The notes under the pieces are model-generated. The model made no database searches, was not told the DNA's origin, and saw nothing but the letters and a program-made list of their open reading frames with translations. The position numbers and the translations under genes were made by a program. Positions 1 through 5,790 of a stretch of 23,368 nucleotides of DNA are shown in pieces (the stretch's first letter is position 1; each line of letters opens with the position of its first letter). The DNA lies in the IMG/VR virus record IMGVR_UViG_3300008266_000512, positions 1 through 23,368 of that record. The stretch is one strand, 5' to 3'. The stretch is from a virus.

Positions 1-3
1 CAT
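1..3 (-). CDS. Start codon of a further downstream gene (cut by window edge)
   Basis: The first three bases read as an ATG on the minus strand, two bases after the stop codon of the preceding gene. This spacing matches the one- to two-base gaps and stop/start overlaps throughout the cluster, so another gene probably begins here and continues outside the window. Nothing can be said about its product. Confidence 0.35.
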
Positions 4-5
4 TA

Positions 6-194
6 TTACTTTCTTTTAGTAGTTCCACCTTTTTTAATAACTCCTCTACCTTTAAGGATATCTTTTTTAGTTACTTTACCGTCCCCTGTAAGATCAGGAA
101 AAGTACTACCTCCAGCAGCCATCTTCTTAGGTTTCTTACCAGCTTTTTTCATTGACATTGCAATTGCTGCTTGTTGTGCTCTATTTTTTGCCAT
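6..194 (-). CDS. Small basic protein with an EF-hand/dockerin-like calcium loop (62 aa)
   Basis: This 62-residue protein is rich in Lys and Arg at both ends. Residues 34-45 read DLTGDGKVTKKD, with acidic or polar residues at loop positions 1, 3, 5 and 12 and Gly at 6, matching the consensus of an EF-hand or dockerin calcium-binding loop. The C-terminus, KKGGTTKRK, recurs near the end of the 97-aa protein encoded at 1154-1447, which suggests a shared tail signal. Its start overlaps the 3' end of the upstream gene by 14 bases, so the two are translationally linked. I infer a small virion-associated or DNA-associated protein. Calcium binding is predicted from the motif only, and no specific function can be assigned. 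Confidence 0.72.
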   Translation of the reverse strand: MAKNRAQQAAIAMSMKKAGKKPKKMAAGGSTFPDLTGDGKVTKKDILKGRGVIKKGGTTKRK

Positions 195-435
195 TTCCTT
201 TACCTTTATATTTATAATCAGGATTGTCTTTATGCCACTTCTTAGTAGCAGCTACACCCTGCTTAACTGTTTTTGCTCTTCCTTTAGCCGTAAGATCTAT
301 TGTATCCCACTGACCTTTATCTTTAGTAGGATGGTTAACCATTATATGACCAACCTTTCCTTCACCTTTTTTAGTAGTTTTTTTATAAACCACATGTTTT
401 TCTCCTCCTGCTGTAACTTTTACTTTCTTAGCCAT
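181..435 (-). CDS. Small lysine-rich protein of unknown function (84 aa)
   Basis: This 84-residue, strongly basic protein has many Lys and few acidic residues. A more ordered centre (about residues 28-60) contains GHIMVNHPTKDKGQWDTIDL, and the tail is KWHKDNPDYKYKGKGNGKK. The ATG shares one base with the stop codon of the upstream gene (TAATG arrangement), which supports both the start and translational coupling. It belongs to the run of basic microproteins after the capsid genes. I do not recognise the family. The position and charge suggest a late, virion- or nucleic-acid-associated role, but that is inference. Confidence 0.7.
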   Translation of the reverse strand: MAKKVKVTAGGEKHVVYKKTTKKGEGKVGHIMVNHPTKDKGQWDTIDLTAKGRAKTVKQGVAATKKWHKDNPDYKYKGKGNGKK

Positions 436-659
436 TACTTGCTAAAATTCTTAAGTACATTCATTTGTTCCTGTGCTAGCTTCTTTACATCAGCCATCAT
501 CTTAGAATCTTTACGAATCTGCTCTGCTCTTTGTAAAGTACTCAATGCAGATTCAATTTCCCATTTACGCATCTCATTCTTACTAGGTCCAGAGATTGCT
601 GTACCACCTGTTTTTTTAACAGGTGTAGATTTCTTTGCAGTTGTTTTTTTAATTGCCAT
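435..659 (-). CDS. Small basic helical protein (74 aa)
   Basis: The first 25 residues form a Lys/Thr/Pro-rich tail (MAIKKTTAKKSTPVKKTGG). They are followed by a predicted amphipathic helical segment (about 28-74) with regular Leu, Met and Ala spacing, for example WEIESALSTLQRAEQIRKD. A flexible basic tail on a helical body resembles histone-tail or scaffold-like phage proteins, but I recognise no family. The start lies two bases after the stop of the upstream gene, and the stop overlaps the next start by one base. It is clearly part of the co-translated microprotein cluster. Confidence 0.72.
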   Translation of the reverse strand: MAIKKTTAKKSTPVKKTGGTAISGPSKNEMRKWEIESALSTLQRAEQIRKDSKMMADVKKLAQEQMNVLKNFSK

Positions 660-661
660 AA

Positions 662-823
662 CTATACATTTTTAACTCTTCTACCCATTCCTACTTTAGA
701 TTTCTCTGCTTTCTTAGCAGCTAGTTTAGAAGGAGTTAGTTCATACTTAGTTTTAGGAGTATCCTTTGATACTCTTTTGGTAGGCCTGCAGTACTCGTTT
801 TTACCACCAGCACCACATGGCAT
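662..823 (-). CDS. Small basic protein MPCGAGGK-type, or 3' half of a frameshifted gene (53 aa)
   Basis: Reading from the ATG at 823 gives a 53-residue Lys-rich protein starting MPCGAGGKNEYCRPTKR and ending GMGRRVKNV. It was found by hand translation. It overlaps the ORF at 736-906 in another frame by 88 bases, far more than the usual 1-14 bases in this cluster. Removing two bases near 817-818 (an AT in the minus-strand string GCCATGTGG) would join the two frames into one ORF reading AKC-R-GAGGKNEYC. This frame is therefore either an independent gene with its own start or the downstream half of a broken or programmed-frameshift gene. The coding character is good either way. Confidence 0.55.
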   Translation of the reverse strand: MPCGAGGKNEYCRPTKRVSKDTPKTKYELTPSKLAAKKAEKSKVGMGRRVKNV

Positions 824-906
824 TTAGCAATAGCTTGAGAAGCTCTCGCAGATGGAAAGACCGCATATCTTGCTTTAACACTATGGTAGCATGCATCCTT
901 TGCCAT
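736..906 (-). CDS. Small DACYxxVKARYxVFPSA-type phage protein, probably frameshifted (56 aa as read)
   Basis: The first 29 residues (MAKDACYHSVKARYAVFPSA then RASQAIAKC) match a widespread small phage/bacterial motif recalled from family knowledge as DACYxKVKxRYxVFPSAxASxAxxxCR. After residue 29 the reading turns into a hydrophobic, non-typical tail (HVVLVVKTSTAG), while the neighbouring frame carries the Lys-rich sequence expected of this cluster. The start shares one base with the stop of the upstream gene (TAATG), which supports it. The likely intact product would run on into the 662-823 frame. The function of the motif is not known to me. Confidence 0.55.
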   Translation of the reverse strand: MAKDACYHSVKARYAVFPSARASQAIAKCHVVLVVKTSTAGLPKEYQRILLKLSMN

Positions 907-1157
907 TACTTATTTTTTCTAGCCTTAGCCATTGCCTTAAAGGTTCTAGCTAATGCCTTACGTTTAGGTGTACAGGTAGGTTTACTCATTGGTGTACAGT
1001 ATCCTTTATGTTCTGGATTCACTGCTTTCTGTATCCACTTCTTATCAGTAGACCCGCCTTTCTTCATTGGCTTAGCTAGATCAACCTTTTTAGATGCAGA
1101 GTAAGCCCTAGGTGATTTAGGACTTACTTCTGCAGCTTTATTTTTCATTGCTTTCAT
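906..1157 (-). CDS. Small basic protein with KKWIQKAV motif (83 aa)
   Basis: This 83-residue Lys-rich protein contains KKGGSTDKKWIQKAVNPEHK and then KRKALARTFKAMAKARKNK at the C-terminus. The KKWIQKA followed by a basic C-terminal helix is a layout I recall from many small uncharacterised phage proteins, and Cys residues sit in a Pro/Thr-rich linker (GYCTPMSKPTCTPKRK). The start overlaps the stop of the upstream gene (ATGA), and the stop overlaps the next start by one base. An internal Met at residue 31 could be an alternative start. A nucleic-acid-binding or capsid-internal role is plausible from charge only. Confidence 0.72.
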   Translation of the reverse strand: MKAMKNKAAEVSPKSPRAYSASKKVDLAKPMKKGGSTDKKWIQKAVNPEHKGYCTPMSKPTCTPKRKALARTFKAMAKARKNK

Positions 1158-1447
1158 CGCTTAGCTTTACGCTTAGTAGTTCCACCTTTCTTTTCTTTCT
1201 TCAAAAGTTCTTTACCCAAAGCTAATGTACCTAAAATACCTGATGCAACTCCTGACCATGTCATAGCATTTTGAGCTCTATTATTTTTAAGCTCTTGTCT
1301 TTTTTGTTTCTTATCAGCTAAACTTTCGTAACCCTGAGCAATAGCTTTTTCATTACGTTTTTCAGCTATAGTTTTTTTAGGTTTTGGACCACCATTTTTC
1401 ATTTTAGTGCGTCCACCACACGACTTACAAGTTAATGACTTTTTCAT
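1154..1447 (-). CDS. Basic protein with N-terminal CxxC and a central hydrophobic segment (97 aa)
   Basis: I place the start at the ATG giving MKKSLTCKSCGGRTKMKNGG. A longer reading from 1540 would run into the upstream small gene and adds unconvincing sequence. C7 and C10 form one CxxC pair that could bind metal. Residues 62-82 (MTWSGVASGILGTLALGKELL) are hydrophobic and could be a short membrane or packing helix. The C-terminus KKGGTTKRKAKR shares GGTTKRK with the 62-aa protein at 6-194. The stop overlaps the next start as ATGA. No family is recognised. The hydrophobic segment sets it apart from its neighbours. Confidence 0.68.
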   Translation of the reverse strand: MKKSLTCKSCGGRTKMKNGGPKPKKTIAEKRNEKAIAQGYESLADKKQKRQELKNNRAQNAMTWSGVASGILGTLALGKELLKKEKKGGTTKRKAKR

Positions 1448-1457
1448 AATATCAAGA

Positions 1458-1607
1458 TTATCTACCCTGACCTTTCTTAGGCATAGCATTTTTACCGCCA
1501 GTGTATCTTGTAGGATTTTTTTGTGCTGTAACATTAGCATTAGTTCCTCCTACACGTCCTGTTGCTTTCTTAGAAGCATATACAGGTGTATTTTTATGTG
1601 ATCCCAT
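1458..1607 (-). CDS. Small basic protein (49 aa), first gene of the microprotein cluster
   Basis: Hand translation from the ATG at 1607 gives 49 residues beginning MGSHKNTPVYASKKATGRVG and ending GKNAMPKKGQGR. It is rich in Lys, Gly and Thr, with no clear hydrophobic core, and is probably extended or disordered. It lies ten bases before the start of the next gene. It is the first gene after a promoter-like element at about 1623-1648, so it probably opens the basic-microprotein transcription unit. The function is unknown. Confidence 0.65.
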   Translation of the reverse strand: MGSHKNTPVYASKKATGRVGGTNANVTAQKNPTRYTGGKNAMPKKGQGR

Positions 1608-1622
1608 GTTTTATTTATTTAA

Positions 1623-1648
1623 GCGTTATATATATAATATACATTATT
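1623..1648 (-). promoter_or_regulatory. Candidate phage promoter ahead of the basic-microprotein cluster
   Basis: On the minus strand this reads AATGTATATTATATATATAACG. It shares GTATATTA plus a TATATA and ACG stretch with the elements at 21280-21304 and 15521-15550, each also placed just before a new block of genes. It overlaps the stop codon of the 337-aa gene and lies about 15 bases before the first microprotein ATG. It is a comparative inference within this window. The AT-rich background makes chance matches possible. Confidence 0.4.
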
Positions 1649-2657
1649 CATTCCACATAGGCTCTATTGTGTTCAAAATATCTACTAAAATATTTTCATT
1701 TAGTGGATTTTTGAGGTACTCTACAATCTCTGATGCATTCCTACCCATCATTGTAGATGTTTGTAGGTGGTAGATCATACCATCAGCTCGTGGAGCTAGA
1801 ACCTTATAGAAGCTAGCATCTTTAACAAGAGCCTTAAGCTTTAGAGTTTCCATATCAAGCTCTGCTGCTTTTAGGAATGATTCTGCTGCTCTTAACTCAT
1901 TGCGCTCGATACCTTCTCCATTGATAAACATGTCCATATTTTCGTACATGATATCAATAGGAGTTGACTTCCTATATTGTGAACTGTGAGCGTCAACAAT
2001 CTTACATACATACATAAGTTTGTTAACATTCTTATTATACAGTTTATCAAGTTCACTAAGAGCTTTGTTACGTAGCTTTTTAGTTTGTGTTCTTGATGCA
2101 ACTGTATCAACAGTTTTATCTAGATAGAATTTAGGAGGTCTTGCCATGTTTTGAGCATCTTCCCAGCTCTTTGCAACAATGGAGAAACCACCTGCTTCTA
2201 TTGCTTTTAATTTAATTAGATCAAATGGATCATTCTTAGGATTAAGAAACAGAGGCTCGTTACCACATCTTACTGTTATCTTAGTCCAAAAATCATCATT
2301 ATCTGGTCTTAGTAACTTAACCTTTGACCAGAAATCTTCATCTTCTGGATCAATGATGTTTGCTGCCAATTCTTTTTCAAGCTCTGCTACTGTAAGTCTA
2401 ATGTCCTTAATGACAGCAGCTCTATGCTCTGGATCCTTAATATTCTTTACTTCAGGAGCAAATTCATTAAGTCCTGTAATATAACGCTTGATACCATTCT
2501 TCTCTAGGCATGCAAGCTGTTCTTCCTGAAATGTTCCAGGAAATAGGGATAGATTATAATTCTGCAATCCCATGTTATCAGAATCAGGATTAATCAATGG
2601 TTTAATTGAAATAGGTCCTGTTGCTGAAGGTCCGTTACTAACTAATGTTACACTCAT
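1644..2657 (-). CDS. Head-associated protein downstream of the major capsid gene (337 aa), function unknown
   Basis: This 337-residue, mainly helical, soluble protein has no signal peptide or membrane segment. The N-terminal ~45 residues are Pro/Ser/Asn-rich (for example SNGPSATGPISIKPLINPDS) and likely extended. The middle holds acidic helices (LTVAELEKELAANIIDPEDED) and a basic segment near 190 (SRTQTKKLRNKALSELDKLY). It follows the capsid gene after an 88-base gap holding a strong hairpin, and it has an A-rich leader with two AAAACCAACA copies. By synteny it could be a head-completion, neck or decoration protein, but no motif decides this. I do not recognise the family. Confidence 0.8.
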   Translation of the reverse strand: MSVTLVSNGPSATGPISIKPLINPDSDNMGLQNYNLSLFPGTFQEEQLACLEKNGIKRYITGLNEFAPEVKNIKDPEHRAAVIKDIRLTVAELEKELAANIIDPEDEDFWSKVKLLRPDNDDFWTKITVRCGNEPLFLNPKNDPFDLIKLKAIEAGGFSIVAKSWEDAQNMARPPKFYLDKTVDTVASRTQTKKLRNKALSELDKLYNKNVNKLMYVCKIVDAHSSQYRKSTPIDIMYENMDMFINGEGIERNELRAAESFLKAAELDMETLKLKALVKDASFYKVLAPRADGMIYHLQTSTMMGRNASEIVEYLKNPLNENILVDILNTIEPMWNE

Positions 2658-2660
2658 TTT

Positions 2661-2684
2661 TGTTGGTTTTTATTTGTTGGTTTT
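2661..2684 (-). promoter_or_regulatory. Tandem AAAACCAACA translation-leader motif
   Basis: Two copies of AAAACCAACA (as TGTTGGTTTT on the plus strand at 2661-2670 and 2675-2684) sit directly before the ATG at 2657. The same ten bases precede the ATG at 5678, and a close version precedes the ATG at 21606. No Shine-Dalgarno sequence is present. The A-rich, SD-free leader fits Bacteroidota initiation. The exact repetition suggests a selected phage leader element, but its role is inferred. Confidence 0.5.
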
Positions 2685-2694
2685 ATTTATTGAT

Positions 2695-2738
2695 CAAAAC
2701 AGGGAGAGCAGGGAATGGTTACCCTGCTCTTTGTTTTG
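2695..2738 (-). terminator. Strong hairpin after the major capsid gene (terminator or mRNA-stabilising)
   Basis: A perfect 9-bp stem (AGAGCAGGG with CCCTGCTCT) closes an 8-base loop. It is extended by a second 7-bp stem (CAAAACA with TGTTTTG) across a small internal loop. It starts eight bases after the capsid stop codon. On the minus strand the T-rich tail (TGTTTTGATC) lies partly inside the outer stem, so it may be a partial terminator or a 3' stabiliser that sets capsid mRNA level above that of the downstream gene. Confidence 0.6.
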
Positions 2739-2745
2739 TGACATA

Positions 2746-4365
2746 TTAGAATGATCCACCAGTGATTGGGTTTCTCATAACAATCTTAAGGACTTTAGTA
2801 GGATCCTTAACCCAGATCGCAGGCATAGTTTGTGTCATATATACACGATATCCATTGAACTGACCAGAAGACTGGAATCCTTGGCTACGTCCCATGTAAT
2901 CCATAGTACCATTCTGATACCACCACTTCAATTGATTGTCCCAAGACAACTTCAATAGGTAGATGTTATCATTTGTATTATCAGTGATATCAAAGATAAT
3001 GAATGAGTAAGAAGACAATGGGTTACCATCGATGATTGGGTTTTCAATATCATTAGTATGGATGTTATCAAATGCTGGGTTAAGAACAAACTTAACGTTA
3101 GCAAGGAATGGGATGATATAGCTAGTATATGCAAATCCAAATCCTAGATCCATACCTTTGTTAGTGATTGCTCCAATATCAGCAGCAAGGATGTTCAAGT
3201 TAGAAGAAGCTGCTTCACGCTTAATAGCCTCATTAACCATACGCATACCACCAATTCCTGTCTGAACAATAAGCTGACGCTTAGGATCTGGACCTTGGAA
3301 TTCTACACGACCTGCATAGAAGTTGTAAAGCTCTGAACGGAATAATTCAAGAGAGAAGCTAGATTTGTTATATACTCTTTTGAAAGAGCTATCCAACTGC
3401 TTCCAAAGACCTACAGAAAGACGTAGATCATCTGGACCATCTTGACGAAGTCTACCTCCGTGTCCCCACATAAGATAAGTCTCGATGTCAGTAGCAATCT
3501 TAGTCAAGTGTGCAGCTTCCATAGAAGTCAAGAAAGTACGAGAAAGATCTCCATTTCCAATTGCACGCTTAACATAATCTTTACCCATCTTAGCAACCAT
3601 ATCCTCAATGTTAGAGATAGATGGATCCATAGATTTGTCAAAGTTTCTCCAGATCTCAGTTACAGGAACTGTACCATCTGCATTCATTCCTCCTTTGATC
3701 ATCATATCTGCACGAGAAGAGATAGAGTAATGAACATGAGCTTCTGCACCTCCTACGTAGTTGTAGAATTCACGGAAACCTGACTTAGTTTGGATATCAG
3801 AGAATCTTTCACCATATTCTCCACGCGCAGAACCTTTACGGAAGAATTTAGTACCATTTGTAAGATACTTATTATCCAAGAACTTGTAGTTGTCATTGTT
3901 TACAAGTTGAACTGTATAGATGAATCCATCTCCAATAGGAAGGATATCTTCTTCAGGAACTACGTAAAGTTCGACACCATTGTACTTGTCATAAGTGATG
4001 ATGTCTCCATGACCAAACTCACGCTTGTTAAGCTTGATTTTGAATGTAGTTCCATCAACACCTTTTGCAAGGTTCTGTGGTTCGATATCTTCGATGATAT
4101 ACGCTAGATCTTGAGCTACAGGTGTTTGCCACTTGTACTCTCCTCTTACGTTATCTACGTTGATAACATTTTTACCACCAAAGGATGACATTTGATAAAG
4201 GGGCATTTCAACCTTTTGAGTCATAGCCCAAATGTCTACAGGACCTAAATCCATAGGTTCTGCATCCTTCAGCATGTTTACAAGGTGGTATGAATCCACG
4301 TGAGAAGACGCATTGTACTGCGTATCACGAAGGAATATACCATTGTTTAAAACTGGAGTTGCCAT
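2746..4365 (-). CDS. Major capsid protein, HK97-fold expected (539 aa)
   Basis: It is identified as the shell protein from gene order (TerL, portal, scaffold-like protein, then this gene) and size. Its composition is balanced, with mixed alpha/beta regions, no signal peptide, no membrane segment and few Cys, as expected for a capsid subunit. Codon choice also stands out: AAC, TAC, TTC, ATC and AAG are frequent here, whereas neighbours favour AAT, TAT, TTT and AAA. This is a common mark of very high expression. The strong hairpin right after the gene fits the same idea. I see no direct family motif, and the N-terminus gives no obvious protease site. A different abundant structural protein is the main alternative. 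Confidence 0.72.
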   Translation of the reverse strand: MATPVLNNGIFLRDTQYNASSHVDSYHLVNMLKDAEPMDLGPVDIWAMTQKVEMPLYQMSSFGGKNVINVDNVRGEYKWQTPVAQDLAYIIEDIEPQNLAKGVDGTTFKIKLNKREFGHGDIITYDKYNGVELYVVPEEDILPIGDGFIYTVQLVNNDNYKFLDNKYLTNGTKFFRKGSARGEYGERFSDIQTKSGFREFYNYVGGAEAHVHYSISSRADMMIKGGMNADGTVPVTEIWRNFDKSMDPSISNIEDMVAKMGKDYVKRAIGNGDLSRTFLTSMEAAHLTKIATDIETYLMWGHGGRLRQDGPDDLRLSVGLWKQLDSSFKRVYNKSSFSLELFRSELYNFYAGRVEFQGPDPKRQLIVQTGIGGMRMVNEAIKREAASSNLNILAADIGAITNKGMDLGFGFAYTSYIIPFLANVKFVLNPAFDNIHTNDIENPIIDGNPLSSYSFIIFDITDNTNDNIYLLKLSWDNQLKWWYQNGTMDYMGRSQGFQSSGQFNGYRVYMTQTMPAIWVKDPTKVLKIVMRNPITGGSF

Positions 4366-4406
4366 TTGTGATTTGTTTTTGTTTGTTAATTATTAATTTA
4401 TGTTGT

Positions 4407-5678
4407 TTACCTTCCAAAGAAGTTCTTTTTGGGCCTATTTAATGTTCGAGAAGGCTCTCGTGAAGAAGCTCTATTATCATCTTCATCCATTGATGATGAT
4501 GTAATTTTATTAGCTTCCTCTGTCTTAAGCTGACGAACTGTTTTTTCAATTGCTGATTTTTCTGCTCCTTCTCTTAATTTAGTTTTGTATCCATCAGGAT
4601 CAGCAAGCAACCAAAGTGCTTCAGCAATAAGATCATGACGTGGTTCAACCCACTGATACTTTTCTAGCAAGTGACCTAACATATTTGTTTGACGGCCATT
4701 GATAGATGGATAGTTAGGTTGAACAAGTCCTGAGAAAAGTAAATTCTGCATTTTGTTATCTAACTTAATGCCATTAAGCTGTCCTCCTGCAAGTGCACTA
4801 TATACATTATCTTGATAAAGCTTAGCTTGCGCTTCTTGCTTTGCTTTAGCTTGTTCCTGTTGCTGAATACGTGACTGAATAATTTGTTCTTGCATTTGAT
4901 CTAAACGTGGCTTAAATCTTTCTGCCTTTAGTTGAAGATCTCCTCTATCGCGTAATGCTTCAATTTCTTCTTCAATTTCATCAGCAGTACCATATTTAGT
5001 AGCTTGTAGATAAGATCTTACAATACTTTCCTGTCCTTCAGGAGATTTTGGATCTAACTCTTTAACTTCTTCAGCAGCTGCAAGTGCACGGAACATATTC
5101 TTAAGATCTGTTCCTCCATTTGCTACATATTCATATGCACGTTTTAATTCGTTAGGTAGACTGTTGTAAAAAGTTGCAGGTACTTCTTCTAAGAGGCGTT
5201 CTTCTCTTTCATTAAAGTTTGCTTCAAGAAGCTCTTCCCAATCTGCCTGAGAATAATCTTCCAACTTCTTTCCGTCATCAAAAGGAAACAACAAACCTTT
5301 TTCAATAAGTTTGTTTGCTGTTTCAATCATAACGTCTTTAGTAAGAGTAGGACGACCCCCTACATTTTTCTGATTTTCATCTGAAAAACTTTCTTCAATC
5401 AATTGACTCAGGCCTTCTAGTGAAGTATCTTCAATTGATGGAGTTGCAGATGGTGTACCTTCTGTACTTGTACTTGCTGAGGCAGCAGGTGGATCATTTA
5501 CAATTGGTTTGTCAAGGAACGTAGTGTCAGTTGTAGTCTGCGAAAAGATACCTGGTTTCTTATTATCATCTACTGTTGTAGATCCTGAAGCAACCATAAT
5601 ACTTTCACTTCCTACTCCTAACAACTCTTCCAGGTTGTCAAATTCTACTTCCTGGACATTTGTTTTTTCATCAGCCAT
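4407..5678 (-). CDS. Putative scaffolding / internal head protein (423 aa)
   Basis: The protein begins with an acidic region (to about residue 25) and a Ser/Thr/Pro/Ala-rich low-complexity stretch (about 55-100). A helical domain with many Glu and Leu follows, then a Gln/Lys/Glu-rich coiled-coil segment near 250-300 (MQEQIIQSRIQQQEQAKAKQ). It ends in a basic tail (NRPKKNFFGR). An acidic helical body with a coiled coil and a short basic C-terminus, placed between portal and capsid genes, is the usual layout of phage scaffolding proteins, whose C-terminus binds the shell. I see no protease motif, so a fused maturation protease is unlikely. The assignment rests on position and architecture. Confidence 0.6.
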   Translation of the reverse strand: MADEKTNVQEVEFDNLEELLGVGSESIMVASGSTTVDDNKKPGIFSQTTTDTTFLDKPIVNDPPAASASTSTEGTPSATPSIEDTSLEGLSQLIEESFSDENQKNVGGRPTLTKDVMIETANKLIEKGLLFPFDDGKKLEDYSQADWEELLEANFNEREERLLEEVPATFYNSLPNELKRAYEYVANGGTDLKNMFRALAAAEEVKELDPKSPEGQESIVRSYLQATKYGTADEIEEEIEALRDRGDLQLKAERFKPRLDQMQEQIIQSRIQQQEQAKAKQEAQAKLYQDNVYSALAGGQLNGIKLDNKMQNLLFSGLVQPNYPSINGRQTNMLGHLLEKYQWVEPRHDLIAEALWLLADPDGYKTKLREGAEKSAIEKTVRQLKTEEANKITSSSMDEDDNRASSREPSRTLNRPKKNFFGR

Positions 5679-5682
5679 TTTT

Positions 5683-5692
5683 TGTTGGTTTT
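5683..5692 (-). promoter_or_regulatory. AAAACCAACA leader before the scaffold-like gene
   Basis: The minus strand reads AAAACCAACA four bases before the ATG at 5678. It is identical to both copies before the 337-aa head gene. There is no Shine-Dalgarno match, and this A/C-rich string probably acts in initiation. Confidence 0.45.
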
Positions 5693-5699
5693 AATTATT

Positions 5700-5790
5700 G
5701 ACTTACTATTAATATAAGCAAATTTAACGAGTTAACTTTTATATATTTAAGGTAAAGTGATTATATATTTAAAAGTTTCTCATTATATAG
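5700..5790 (-). promoter_or_regulatory. AT-rich intergenic region with a TAnnTTTG-type promoter candidate
   Basis: This is a gap of about 110 bases between portal and scaffold-like genes, unusual in a segment where most genes touch. On the minus strand it holds GTTAAATTTGCTTATATTAA. TAAATTTG fits the TAnnTTTG -7 element known for Bacteroidota housekeeping promoters, about 50 bases before the ATG. No clear -33 TTG was found. A separate promoter here would allow the scaffold and capsid genes to be expressed above the portal. Confidence 0.4.

Noticed and set aside
232-675. A 147-codon open frame on the plus strand opposite the basic microproteins
   Set aside because: Lys codons on the minus strand read as Phe/Leu/Ser codons on the plus strand, giving a false hydrophobic protein. 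Three well-supported coupled minus-strand genes occupy the same DNA.
1448-1540. Longer N-terminal extension of the CxxC basic protein (start at 1540)
   Set aside because: It overlaps the 49-aa gene at 1458-1607 by over 80 bases and adds sequence unlike the rest. The ATG at 1447, ten bases after that gene's stop, fits the cluster spacing.
1892-2110. Second minus-strand frame inside the 337-aa head gene
   Set aside because: It lies wholly within a longer gene in another frame, has no leader or spacing consistent with its neighbours and an unlikely Cys/Leu-rich product.
3442-4107. Plus-strand open frames of 105-113 codons inside the capsid gene
   Set aside because: They are antisense shadows of a long, clearly coding minus-strand gene and have unlikely Ser/Thr/Ile-rich products and no start context.
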